From JAQBVV01 sp965249205 (GTDB taxonomy: Bacteria > Acidobacteriota > Vicinamibacteria > Vicinamibacterales > UBA2999): a stretch of DNA of 64,000 nucleotides. The translations under genes and the position numbers were made by a program. Positions 44,230 to 52,842 of this stretch are shown in pieces. The stretch is taken from positions 1 to 64,000 of the forward strand of contig CBDFLL010000004.1 in assembly GCA_965249205.1 (NCBI GenBank), given 5' to 3'. The notes under the pieces were generated by a model, which was not told the DNA's origin, did not search any database, and was given only the letters and a program-made list of their open reading frames with translations. How positions within the stretch are numbered: position 1 is the stretch's first letter; every line of letters starts with the position of its first letter.

Positions 44230-47200
44230 TCACCTGGCCCGGCGAAGCCGCGACGGCGTGAAGTCACCCTCGGCAACACCATTGGCGAAGGACCACTCGG
44301 AAAACACCAACTCCGTCGTTTTCCCGTTCTGGTGGTTGACCATCGTCATTCGATCGGGCCGCCAGAACTGCTCCAGGTATTGCTGGTAATCCTGGTAGGT
44401 GAGCGACTTTAAGAGCGAGTCCTTCCGGTCGTAGAAGTCGATCCGCTGGACCCGGTACTCGCTCGTATCCCACCAGACGATTTGTTTGGTGTAGGCGGAG
44501 TGCTCGTACTGCGGGTACCGCTCGACAAGGGAGCACTGCAGGTCGCCGCAGGCCTCCGCCCGTACGAATCGGTATCCGTACTTCTCGACCTCCTGGGACA
44601 CAAGGTCCTCGTAGGCAAACTCGCTTCCCACGAACGGTCCCGACTTGTTGGCCGACGAGATCCGTTTTACCCGTTTCAGCGCGGGCAGGAACAGCCACTG
44701 ATCGTCGGGATCGAGAATCTTCGTGTGGCTGAGCAGTGAGGTACCCGCCACGTCGCGCGGTGAATCGAACGTGATCAAGCTCTTGTCGCCCGCACCGGGC
44801 TTGTCGACTTCGATCATCTGGCGCCGCAGTTCTCGCAAGCTCTCGTCGCCGTTCCGGTTCCGGAGAATCATCCGCATCACGCTGGTGTTGTCTTTCCAGC
44901 CCAGGTCGCGGCGGTCAGCCTCCTCGGCGATCTCCCGGCCGCGAGTTTCCTCAGGCTGCTGCGCGAACACCGGACCCACCACGAACACACTGAGAACCGT
45001 GGCCGCCGCTGCGGCACTCTTCAACATCGTCTTCACTTTCATGGACGCCTCTCCTTCTTTTTCGCGATCGAGGGCCAACAACACCGTTGGCAGGAGCAGA
45101 AAATCGGTGAGCAGCGCACACGCCACCGTGAGTGACGTCAGCAGCCCCATGTACGACGTCACCCTGAACGTGCTCAACCCGAGCATGGCGAAGCCGATGG
45201 CGACGATGAATGTCGTCCCAAGAATGGCGGCCCCGACGGTGCGAAACGCATAGCGCACGGCGTCGGGCGGCGCCAGGGACAGTTCCCTCCGTGCGTGGGT
45301 GTACTTGGAAAGAAAGTGCACGGTGTCGTCGACGATGATGCCGATCGACAGGCCAGCGACAACCGACACAGCGAACCCGACGTCGCCGACAAGCCACGCC
45401 CAGACGCCGAAGGCCATCGCGGCCGGCAGGATGTTCGGAATCAGACTGACGAATCCCATGCGAACGCTCCGGAGCGCCACCATGAGAATCCCTGCGATAA
45501 GGAGGAATCCGAACCCCGTGCCCAGCACCATGGAAGCGACGTTCCGCCGGGTGATCTGCCCGAACATGATCGGCACGCCCGTGGCCCGGCCTGACTGCAT
45601 GCTCGCCGTCCCGTTGCTGGCGAGCCACGCTTCGGCCAGTCGTGTCTCCTCTTCAACCAGCGCCATATCGACGTCTCCATAGGTGACGTCAAGCCGGAGT
45701 GAGGTCTTGTCCACGTCGATCTGGTCGTTGACGTCAAGCCCGTAGGGAAGTGACAGCTCGTACAACAATAGGTACTGCGCGGCCAGCTCCTGGTCCTCCG
45801 GCAGCCGGTATTCGGCTGGGTCGTCGGCGTGCAGGTTCTTGTTGAGCCGCTTCATCGTGCGGGTGAAGCTGTTCACGTGCACGACCGCGGGTCGGGACTC
45901 CAAGTAGTCCGTGAACGCGTCCACGGCGGCCAGGAAGGCGGGATCCGGGACCTGCTGGGAGCCGCCGGCCTCGAGAGAGAAGATCGTCGTGTACACGCCG
46001 CTCAGGTTCTCGACCGTGAAGTCGGAGGCCACCCGGATGGGTAGCGACCGATCGAAGTAGTCGATGTACTGGTCGTTGACGTGCAGCCGCGCGATGGAGA
46101 GCGACAAGATGACCGCCGCCAGCCCCATCGTGGCGAGCACGGGCTGGTGTCTACGCACGATGAAGTCGGAGAACTGGTCGATGATCCCGTCAAGTAGACC
46201 TTGACCCTGGCGGACTGGCTTGCCCGCGGGAAGGATCGCCACCATCGCCGGCAGGACCGTCATCGAGTAGGCCCACGCCACGACCACGCCAAACGCCGTG
46301 ATATTTCCGAGTAGCTGAAATGGAGGCGAGTCGCTGAAATTGAGGCTCAGGAATCCGATGGCCGTCGTGATGGATGTGAGAAACACCGGCTTGGCGTTGA
46401 TACGGACCGCCTCGACCAGCGCTTCCAGAGTCTGGGTATTTTCGCGGCGGAGCTGGATCCATGTGACCAGGACGTGAATCGAATCGGCAACGGCCAGCGT
46501 GAGAATGATGATGGGCGCCGCCGACGACACCGGGTCGAGTAAGACACCCAGATGGCCGGCCGTCCCGACGGCGACGATCATCGAAAAGAGCAGCACGGTG
46601 AGTGTTGCGGCGATGCCAGCGAGCGAGCGCAGGAAGAGCACGATCACGAGGACAAAAGCGCCGAACATGAGGGGCATCACGATCGGCATATCGAGCATCG
46701 GCGCTTCGGCAAACGCCCAGTTCATCATCGCGATCCCTGAGGCGTGTATTTCGAGATCGGGATACCGCCCGCGATACTCATCGATCAGTGCCCGGACGTG
46801 CTCAACCGTCGCGGGCAGCTCAGCTTTCGACTCGCCCGGTAGCGAGATCCGGACGTTCACACCCGCCGTCCGCGCATCCTCGGATACCAGGAACCCAGCC
46901 AGGAGCGGTTCCGAGAGCGCCACCGCGCGCGCGCGTGAGGCCATGTCCGGATTAATTTCGCCTGGGCCTACCAAGTCTTCGACGACGAGGTCATCGCCGT
47001 CTGCCCACGTATGCTGGAAATTGGTGATCCCATCGACGCGGGTTGAATTCGGGATCTGCCAGGCGTCTTCGGTGAGCCCGCGCATCGCTTCGAGGACCGG
47101 CTGCGCAAACACATCACCGTCGTGGGGTTGAATCACGAACAGGACGTTGTCGTTCTTCGTGTAGATGTTCTCGACGGCCTCGTACGCAGCAAGGTCGGGG

Positions 47201-47370
47201 TTATCGGCGCTGAAAAAGGTGCGGTAGTCGGTCGCGAGGTCGAGCTTCGGCAGCCCAGCCGCACCCGCGACAGTGGTTGCCAGTGCCAGGGCAAGTACCA
47301 GCCAACGATGACGGATCACCCAGCGTGCGAAGCGCTCGGTGCGCTGCGTGGGTTCGGGCGTGAGATTCAT
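44230..47370 (-). CDS. RND exporter fused in frame to LolA-like outer-membrane lipoprotein-sorting protein
   Basis: A 1046-codon open frame. Residues 1-776 form an RND/MMPL-type (HAE3) exporter: first helix WLVLALALATTVAGAAGLP, a periplasmic domain, then two groups of helices with VVAGLSIGIIVDDTVHFLSKY and a five-helix repeat before it. From Met777 a new signal peptide begins (MLKSAAAAATVLSVFVVGPVFAQQ) and leads to a LolA-like beta-sandwich (SLITFDSPRDVAGTSLLSHTKI, WLFLPALKRVKRIS, FAYEDLVSQEVEKYGY). Such proteins are normally separate neighbours of HAE3 exporters in lipid or hopanoid-type transport. AAGGAGAGG precedes the internal ATG at 45042, so a separate second product is likely. A GGAGGA serves the first start. 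Confidence 0.8.
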   Translation of the reverse strand: MNLTPEPTQRTERFARWVIRHRWLVLALALATTVAGAAGLPKLDLATDYRTFFSADNPDLAAYEAVENIYTKNDNVLFVIQPHDGDVFAQPVLEAMRGLTEDAWQIPNSTRVDGITNFQHTWADGDDLVVEDLVGPGEINPDMASRARAVALSEPLLAGFLVSEDARTAGVNVRISLPGESKAELPATVEHVRALIDEYRGRYPDLEIHASGIAMMNWAFAEAPMLDMPIVMPLMFGAFVLVIVLFLRSLAGIAATLTVLLFSMIVAVGTAGHLGVLLDPVSSAAPIIILTLAVADSIHVLVTWIQLRRENTQTLEALVEAVRINAKPVFLTSITTAIGFLSLNFSDSPPFQLLGNITAFGVVVAWAYSMTVLPAMVAILPAGKPVRQGQGLLDGIIDQFSDFIVRRHQPVLATMGLAAVILSLSIARLHVNDQYIDYFDRSLPIRVASDFTVENLSGVYTTIFSLEAGGSQQVPDPAFLAAVDAFTDYLESRPAVVHVNSFTRTMKRLNKNLHADDPAEYRLPEDQELAAQYLLLYELSLPYGLDVNDQIDVDKTSLRLDVTYGDVDMALVEEETRLAEAWLASNGTASMQSGRATGVPIMFGQITRRNVASMVLGTGFGFLLIAGILMVALRSVRMGFVSLIPNILPAAMAFGVWAWLVGDVGFAVSVVAGLSIGIIVDDTVHFLSKYTHARRELSLAPPDAVRYAFRTVGAAILGTTFIVAIGFAMLGLSTFRVTSYMGLLTSLTVACALLTDFLLLPTVLLALDREKEGEASMKVKTMLKSAAAAATVLSVFVVGPVFAQQPEETRGREIAEEADRRDLGWKDNTSVMRMILRNRNGDESLRELRRQMIEVDKPGAGDKSLITFDSPRDVAGTSLLSHTKILDPDDQWLFLPALKRVKRISSANKSGPFVGSEFAYEDLVSQEVEKYGYRFVRAEACGDLQCSLVERYPQYEHSAYTKQIVWWDTSEYRVQRIDFYDRKDSLLKSLTYQDYQQYLEQFWRPDRMTMVNHQNGKTTELVFSEWSFANGVAEGDFTPSRLRRAR
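45042..45064 (-). promoter_or_regulatory. Internal ribosome-binding site and start within the RND-LolA frame
   Basis: AAGGAGAGG, five bases before an in-frame ATG at 45042, immediately followed by a signal peptide. This would start a free 269-residue LolA-like protein inside the fused frame. Confidence 0.6.
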
Positions 47371-47412
47371 TGGTGTCCTCCAGAAGTGGGTTTCTTCAGC
47401 GCAACAGGATGT

Positions 47413-47430
47413 ATACCAACCAGTTGGTAT
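47413..47430. promoter_or_regulatory. TetR-type operator upstream of the RND gene
   Basis: A palindrome ATACCAAC-CA-GTTGGTAT with perfect 8-bp arms, 43 bp before the RND start. A near copy overlaps the start of the adjacent TetR-family gene, so both genes probably share this repressor. Confidence 0.7.
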
Positions 47431-47474
47431 GTATTTAGAGACTTTTTCATCAACGAATACATGTGATCAGTGCC

Positions 47475-48170
47475 TCAGGGAATGTGACGGTCCGGAACTA
47501 CGGCGTGGAGTGCTTCAATCCGGCGACCCGTCTGGTCCACGGTCGGCCTCAAGGCGCTGATGAACTCGAGTAGCACACCGCCGGCCGAAAGCACGAGTTT
47601 GTGATCGCGGCTCGACTTCGCGGTTCCGGCCAGCCCCTCGATGGCCGACACGATGAACGCGCCCGTCGCGGTCGGATCGATGTCAGCACGGACCTTCCCC
47701 AAAACCTGGCCTCGTCTGAGCCCGGCGGCGATTCCAAGCCGCCACTCGTCGAACAGCTGAGCGAGGTGCAGTCGGAAGGCTTCATCCGAGTTCGACAGTT
47801 CCTGACTCAGATTGTTGAGTGGGCAGCCGCACTCCAACTGGGAGGGCGTCCGGCTGCCCATGATCCGCCTGGCGGTCTCGATGAGGGTGCTCACCGGGTC
47901 ATCGGAAACCTCGAGTGGAGCCACCCAGTCAACGACCCACCCGCGAACAACGTCATCGATGACTGCGTGCGTCAGATCCGCCTTGCTTTCGAAATGGTGG
48001 TACAGCGCGCCCTTGGTCAAGCCGGTCTTCGACAGGATGCGGTCGAGGCTGGCGCCGGCGTATCCGTGCTCGTAGATCTCCTGGAACGCGCATTCAACCA
48101 ACAGCGCCCGAGTTACTTCGGGGTTCTTCGCGCGTCCAAGGACGCCAGCGGCACGAGAAGAGCCTTGCAT
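47475..48170 (-). CDS. TetR/AcrR-family transcriptional regulator
   Basis: A 231-residue repressor. The N-terminal helix-turn-helix is NPEVTRALLVECAFQEIYEHGYAGASLDRILSKTGLTKGALYHHFESKADL, with the family's recognition helix. A helical ligand-binding domain follows (VSTLIETARRIM, CGCPLNNLSQELS with two cysteines, ATGAFIVSAIEGLAGTAKSS). The cysteines and the sub-type resemble regulators that sense small electrophiles or lipids, but the ligand is unknown. The gene is directly upstream of the RND fusion gene on the same strand, and matching operators flank both starts, which indicates autoregulation and control of the exporter. ATG 48170 gives MQGSSRAAGV. Confidence 0.85.
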   Translation of the reverse strand: MQGSSRAAGVLGRAKNPEVTRALLVECAFQEIYEHGYAGASLDRILSKTGLTKGALYHHFESKADLTHAVIDDVVRGWVVDWVAPLEVSDDPVSTLIETARRIMGSRTPSQLECGCPLNNLSQELSNSDEAFRLHLAQLFDEWRLGIAAGLRRGQVLGKVRADIDPTATGAFIVSAIEGLAGTAKSSRDHKLVLSAGGVLLEFISALRPTVDQTGRRIEALHAVVPDRHIP

Positions 48171-48186
48171 ACCGACCAGTTTGTAT
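48169..48186. promoter_or_regulatory. TetR-type operator at the regulator's own start
   Basis: ATACCGACCAGTTTGTAT, matching the 47413-47430 palindrome at 16 of 18 positions. It covers the first two bases of the regulator gene and the bases upstream, a position suited to autorepression. Confidence 0.62.
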
Positions 48187-48206
48187 GAAGCCGCTCCACC
48201 TGTCAA

Positions 48207-48558
48207 CCTCTAACGTTTATAAGGGGGCCGAGAAGGAATGGAGGCAGGGCCATGATTCCGGCCTGTTTCGGGCGATGTGCCATTTACACGCAGGGGTGAT
48301 AGGCGATCGACGGCAGGACGCGACACCAGGAGTTCGAATAGCTCAGCGTTTAGGAGATCCAATTTCCCCGAACTGGCGGTTCGGACCTGATCGGCAACCC
48401 GATAAGGGATCGCGCCGCGACGGGTCGGCTGAGTTTTTGGACACTGCGGCCTGCGCACGTAGAACTTGCCGGATATTCCCGGCCGGGCGCGTTTGGGGTT
48501 ATGCTGCGAGCGTCGCAGGGTCGACCGAATTATGCCGGTCGGCCTACCAGTTGGGGGA
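48207..48558. other. No recognisable gene; contains a dispersed repeat
   Basis: About 350 bp with no supported coding sequence. Bases 48341-48428 are related to 61816-61903 and 63183-63259 (shared blocks GCTCAGCGTTT.GGAGA and CTGGCGG.TCGG), a dispersed non-coding repeat or old gene fragment. Confidence 0.4.
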
Positions 48559-49605
48559 CTAGGTGTCTTTGCTAAACACGTTGTTCATCCGGAGCACTCT
48601 GAAAAGAATGGAGTTTCCAGACCACCGTTCTGACCAGAGGAGGCCCCGGATGACGCTTCATCGTAATGCCAAGACGACCCCGACTTCGCGCCTGGAATTG
48701 GTGCGCCGTGTCCTGTTCGATGAGTGGGCGCACGACGCCGTGGCCGAGGGCTACGGCGTAAGTGTCCGCACGGTTGCGAAATGGGTGCGCCGGTTCCGCG
48801 AAGAGGGTGCAGCCGGGCTGGAGGACCGATCGTCCCGGCCGCAGCGGACTCCGCATGTCACGCCGGCGATCCGGGTCACGTTCATCCGGCAGCTCCGCGA
48901 GCAACACGGCCTGCCGGCCTGGGCCATTGCCCGCGCCTTGCGGATGCCCCGCTCGACGGTGGGGGCCTGGCTGCGGCGGCTGGGACTCAACCGGCTCCCA
49001 GGCCCGCCGCCCGTCCCGATCCAGCGCTACGAGTGGCCGCACCCTGGCGATCTGCTACACGTGGACATCAAGCCGCTGGGGCGCTTTCGGCGTGTAGGCC
49101 ATCGGATTCATGGGAATCCCCGGCAGGCGTCACCGGGGGCGGGCTGGGAGTACGTGCATGTGGCGGTGGACGACCATACGCGGCTGGCCTACGTCGAGGT
49201 CCTGGGCGACCAGACGGGGACCACCTGTGCCGCTTTCTTGGACCGAGCCGTCGCTTGGTACGCGGCGCGGCAGATCACCGTCCATCGCGTCATGAGCGAT
49301 AACGGCAGCGGCTACGTGTCCCGGCGGTTTCGGACAGCCTGTCAGGCCCACGCGCTGCGCCATCTGCGGACGCGCCCCTATACGCCGCGGACCAACGGCA
49401 AGGCTGAGCGCTTCATTCAGACGCTGCTGCGTGAGTGGGCCTATGTCCAGCCGTATCAGACGTCTCGCCACCGCCGGCGAGCCCTTCGCCCGTGGCTGCG
49501 CTACTACAATCACGACCGGCCGCACGCCAGCTTGCACTATGAACCGCCCGTGTCGCGACTCACGAGTGCTGCGTGATGAACAACGTGTTTGACTTCAACA
49601 CCTAG
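48559..49605 (+). mobile_element. IS481-family insertion sequence
   Basis: A 1047-bp element including flanking CTAG. Inverted ends are TGTCTTTGCTAAACACGTTG (from 48564) and, on the complement, TGTTGAAGTCAAACACGTTG (from 49600). Both are preceded by CTAGG/CCTAG, consistent with a CTAG target duplication. It encodes an intact transposase, and its right end is 4 bp from the start codon of the downstream flavoprotein gene. Confidence 0.85.
48650..49576 (+). CDS. IS481-family transposase
   Basis: A 308-residue transposase with AGAGGAGG before ATG 48650. The N-terminus contains a helix-turn-helix (DAVAEGYGVSVRTVAKWVRRFREEGAAGLEDRSSRP). The rve-type core shows the triad: HVDIKPLGRF for the first aspartate, VMSDNGSGYVS for the second, and PRTNGKAERFIQTLLREWAY for the glutamate. 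The terminal HDRPHASLHYEPP is the family C-terminal signature. No frame damage is seen. Confidence 0.9.
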   Translation: MTLHRNAKTTPTSRLELVRRVLFDEWAHDAVAEGYGVSVRTVAKWVRRFREEGAAGLEDRSSRPQRTPHVTPAIRVTFIRQLREQHGLPAWAIARALRMPRSTVGAWLRRLGLNRLPGPPPVPIQRYEWPHPGDLLHVDIKPLGRFRRVGHRIHGNPRQASPGAGWEYVHVAVDDHTRLAYVEVLGDQTGTTCAAFLDRAVAWYAARQITVHRVMSDNGSGYVSRRFRTACQAHALRHLRTRPYTPRTNGKAERFIQTLLREWAYVQPYQTSRHRRRALRPWLRYYNHDRPHASLHYEPPVSRLTSAA

Positions 49606-49609
49606 GGAC

Positions 49610-51694
49610 ATGGCCAAGAAACGCGACACTACGCCGAACGATCCAAAGCTTCGGAACGAGAAAAGTGTAAGCAGGCGAGATTTCGTCAAGACGGGAGCTG
49701 CCGCCGGGCTAGGTGCCGCCGCCCTGCTGAAGCCAGACGAGACGCAGGCCCAAGTCTCCGCCCCTGGCGCCGACGGCATCGTCTGGGACTATGAGGTGGA
49801 TGTCGTCATCGCGGGAGGCGGGTGCGCGGGCCTGACCGCGGCCATTCGCGCGAGGGATCTCGGGGCCACTGTGCTGGTGGTCGATCAGAATTTCGACGTT
49901 GGCGGCAGGATGTTGCACAGCGGCTCCTTCGTGTCGCTCGGCGGAGGCGACCCAGTCCAGCTCAGGGACATCAATGGCGAAAGCGACAAAGAGGAGTTTG
50001 TCACCGTAGCTCCGGTCGAGGATACGGAAGAACTCGACGACAGCGTCGATCTCCTGTTCACCGACATCACCGACTGGTCGGTCGTCGACCCCAAATCCCA
50101 GAGCCCATACAGGTACAACGAGCGGGAGATGGTGCGCGCCTGGGCTGAGAACTGCCCGGCCACCCGGCAATTCATGATCGACAACTATGTCCGGTTCACG
50201 CGGGTCGACGGCACGCATGGCGGCGGCGGCTTGTCGCGCGCACGGGGAGCGCGCTGCTTCCTCATGCTGGGCGATGAGACGGACATGAAGGCGGGAACCA
50301 TCACCGCGGAGGATGCCGGCCGTGCCGATCTCGAGCGCACGAGTGCATTCGCGCCGGTGCAGATGACGGACATGAGCCGCCTTGCCGGACCCAACGCCGT
50401 GGGGAACGGAGTCGCCCTCTCCCGGCCGCTGGAGTTCTCGGCCCGCGAAAAAGGTGTCGAGTTCATGCTTCACCGCCGTTTTGACGACCTCGTACGTGAG
50501 CAGCCTTTCTCGGGCAGAATTCTGGGGATTACGGCACAGTATTCGCCGCGACGGCACCCTGAAACCGGCGAGATTATGCAGAGCTATTGGCAGAACGGCA
50601 ATATCGACGAGCGGCGGGAGACGGTGAACATCAGGGCCCGCCGCGGGGTCGTCCTTGCCAGCGGCGGTCACGGGGGCAATCCCGAGGTCCGCAGCATGTT
50701 CTACCCCGCCCTGCGGGAACCCGCCTTCCCGACAAGCGGTGTGGCCCTGCAGGGTCCCCATGGTCAGGACGCAAGCGCCCTCAAGGCCGGCTTGAGGGTT
50801 GGCGCCAACCTCGCGGGCATGCAGCAGAACCTCTCCTATGGCACGACGTTCCACCTCGCCACGCGCCTGGGCACCCGTGATGCGTATACCGAAATGATGC
50901 CCGGTCACCCGACCTTCGGTTTCCGCGGCTCCGCGGGGATCAATGTCGGCAACGCCGGCTTCGAAGAGTTCATCGCCGTGAACCAGGTTGGGAAGCGGTT
51001 CTTCAGCGAGGTCCGTCTTCCCGTCAGACCCGGTTTAAACCGCTACCCGGGCGATGGTGGCGCCCCGGGCCAGGGGCTTCAGCACACGCCGCTCGACTGG
51101 CGCAATTGCCGGAAGGAGTGGGTCAGGGAGATGTATAACTACGACCATGGCCTCGACGCCGCGCTGGCACTAAACGAGGGATCGCAGGCTCCCAACTACT
51201 ACTCCGGGCCGCTTTGGGCGATCTTCGACCAGGATGCGGTCGAGCGTACCGGGTGGGAACTTCGGTACCCCTATGTCGCCGACAACGGCTATTTCTTCCA
51301 AGCCGATACCATCGAGGACCTGGCCGAAAAGATTGCGGCAGGCCATGAGTTCCAGCGGGTGCCGCTGAAGTACCTGGCCGAGACGGTGGCCACATGGAAC
51401 GGCTATGTGGACGCGGGCGCCGATCCCGAATTCGAGCGCGAGGCGGATGCCCCCATGAACCGTATCGCGACGCCGCCCTTCTATGCGCTCTCGATCATGG
51501 TGATCTGGCACGATTCGTATGGCGGTCTTCGGGTCAACGGCCGGCAGCAGGTCGTTGACATGCAGGGTCAGGTCATTCCGGGTCTGTATGCCGGAGGCGA
51601 GGCCGTGGGTGGCTTCAACAAGCATGGGCTGGGTAAGGGTCACGTCCATGGCTACATCGCCGGTACGCATGCCGCCGAAGATCCGTCCGTCTAG
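49610..51694 (+). CDS. Tat-exported FAD-dependent oxidoreductase (flavocytochrome c / KstD-like)
   Basis: A 694-residue flavoprotein. The Tat signal SRRDFVK (Arg22-Arg23) is followed by an Ala-rich hydrophobic stretch, so it is exported folded. The FAD-binding DVVIAGGGCAGLTAAIRA (GGGCAG at 69-74) and a C-terminal GLYAGGEAVGGFNKHGLGKGHVHGYIAGTHAA are typical of the fumarate-reductase/3-ketosteroid dehydrogenase group, but an unusually long middle domain (about 130-470) contains no familiar catalytic signature. It heads an operon with an Ig-domain protein and a diheme cytochrome c, suggesting periplasmic oxidation or reduction of a substrate through the cytochrome. The IS481 end is four bases upstream, replacing the native leader. 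Its TAG stop lies at the CTAG of a miniature element. Confidence 0.8.
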   Translation: MAKKRDTTPNDPKLRNEKSVSRRDFVKTGAAAGLGAAALLKPDETQAQVSAPGADGIVWDYEVDVVIAGGGCAGLTAAIRARDLGATVLVVDQNFDVGGRMLHSGSFVSLGGGDPVQLRDINGESDKEEFVTVAPVEDTEELDDSVDLLFTDITDWSVVDPKSQSPYRYNEREMVRAWAENCPATRQFMIDNYVRFTRVDGTHGGGGLSRARGARCFLMLGDETDMKAGTITAEDAGRADLERTSAFAPVQMTDMSRLAGPNAVGNGVALSRPLEFSAREKGVEFMLHRRFDDLVREQPFSGRILGITAQYSPRRHPETGEIMQSYWQNGNIDERRETVNIRARRGVVLASGGHGGNPEVRSMFYPALREPAFPTSGVALQGPHGQDASALKAGLRVGANLAGMQQNLSYGTTFHLATRLGTRDAYTEMMPGHPTFGFRGSAGINVGNAGFEEFIAVNQVGKRFFSEVRLPVRPGLNRYPGDGGAPGQGLQHTPLDWRNCRKEWVREMYNYDHGLDAALALNEGSQAPNYYSGPLWAIFDQDAVERTGWELRYPYVADNGYFFQADTIEDLAEKIAAGHEFQRVPLKYLAETVATWNGYVDAGADPEFEREADAPMNRIATPPFYALSIMVIWHDSYGGLRVNGRQQVVDMQGQVIPGLYAGGEAVGGFNKHGLGKGHVHGYIAGTHAAEDPSV

Positions 51695-51856
51695 CAGCCC
51701 GTGGTAAAAGTCCACCTGCATTCAACGAGCGACGCATCCTCGCGACCTGCGTTGCTCCTCCATCAAATACAGGCGGTATTTTCAGTCGTCGCGCCTTGCC
51801 CGCGAGGCGCTTCGCCCGTCTCGGTGCGACGCCGGACTTTCACCACGGACTGCTAG
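51691..51856. mobile_element. Miniature inverted-repeat element, family 2, copy 2
   Basis: A 166-bp element between the flavoprotein and Ig-protein genes. Ends are CTAGCAGCCCGTGGTAAAAG (left) and, on the complement, CTAGCAGTCCGTGGTGAAAG (right). It matches the copy at 14548-14758 in reverse, minus that copy's nested 44-bp hairpin. Its left CTAG contains the TAG stop of the flavoprotein gene, and its right end is 5 bp before the next start. Confidence 0.82.
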
Positions 51857-51861
51857 CGTCC

Positions 51862-52806
51862 ATGGCCACAGAAAACGATTTCACGCGCAAGATCAGCGCG
51901 TGTAGCGTCGATGTGTCGCCCAGTGAGGTCGATGCTGGCGCCGAGATGACTCTGAAGGGCAAGGTCTTGTGCTCCCCGGCAGGGGACCTGCGGGGAACAC
52001 ACCTGCTGGTCAAGGACCAAGACGGCGCTTGGGCACAAAGGATCGAGCTTGCCGAATTCGACGGTGAGACCAACGAGACGGGTGAGTTCGTGGTGAAGGC
52101 GCCGGTCAGGCCAGGGGCCTACACCTGGCTGGCCGTGTGCCCCGCACATGCGGAGGCAGGCATTTCGCATGAGGAAGCGTCGGCGTCATTTTCGTTCACC
52201 GTCAAACCGCACAGCACGCGTGTGGTCGTGTGGGACGTGCCGTCGGCCATCGAATGCGGTGAGACGTTCAGCACTAAGCTTGGCGTCAAGTGCTCCTCCG
52301 AGTGCCGGCCCGACGGTTGGGCGCTCGAGGTCCGCGATCACGACGGGAAAGAGCTGGCGAGGGCCACACTGAACGACGACCCCTGGCCCGGCACCGCCGC
52401 CGTGTACTATACGGAGGTGGACCTCACGGCCCCCGACACGGAGGGGCTCTATGCATGGGAAGCCAAGGCGCCAGCGGCCGGTCTGGATATTCCGCACGCC
52501 GAGTGTATCGTCAGTTTTGGCGTGAGAGTCGTACCCGCACCCGAGTGCCTCGTGACGGTTGTAGCCATAGATATGGACAGTCAGGCCCCGGTCAAAGGTG
52601 CCAAAGTTGCTGTCCACCCCTACAGAGCCGTCACAGACGAGCGCGGCGTTGCGGAGGTGAAGGTTCCGAAGGGCGATTACCGACTCTTTGTTTCAGGGAA
52701 GAATTATTTCCCCTTCCGCAGCGACCGCGAAGTGTCGACGGACATGACGATTAGGGCGGAGCTGGCTGTGGACCCTGGGCTCTCGGATGCCGATATCTGG
52801 TCCTGA
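51862..52806 (+). CDS. Ig-like / carboxypeptidase-regulatory-like domain protein
   Basis: A 314-residue protein with no signal peptide at this start. Two tandem beta-sandwich domains (about 10-110 and 115-215) are related to each other: IELAEFDGETNETGEFVVKAPVRPGAYTWLAVCPAH and YYTEVDLTAPDTEGLYAWEAKAP, each with cysteines. A third domain follows (about 225-305) of CarboxypepD_reg type (DMDSQAPVKGAKVAVHPYRAVTDERGVAEVKVPKGDYRLFVSG). It sits between the flavoprotein and the diheme cytochrome, so it is probably a binding partner or scaffold of their complex; no enzymatic motif is present. A longer frame runs back into the miniature element. The true start may have been lost, since an exported partner would need a signal peptide. 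Confidence 0.68.
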   Translation: MATENDFTRKISACSVDVSPSEVDAGAEMTLKGKVLCSPAGDLRGTHLLVKDQDGAWAQRIELAEFDGETNETGEFVVKAPVRPGAYTWLAVCPAHAEAGISHEEASASFSFTVKPHSTRVVVWDVPSAIECGETFSTKLGVKCSSECRPDGWALEVRDHDGKELARATLNDDPWPGTAAVYYTEVDLTAPDTEGLYAWEAKAPAAGLDIPHAECIVSFGVRVVPAPECLVTVVAIDMDSQAPVKGAKVAVHPYRAVTDERGVAEVKVPKGDYRLFVSGKNYFPFRSDREVSTDMTIRAELAVDPGLSDADIWS

Positions 52807-52842
52807 TCCCCGACGCCGCTACGAATTACAAGAGGACCTCTG

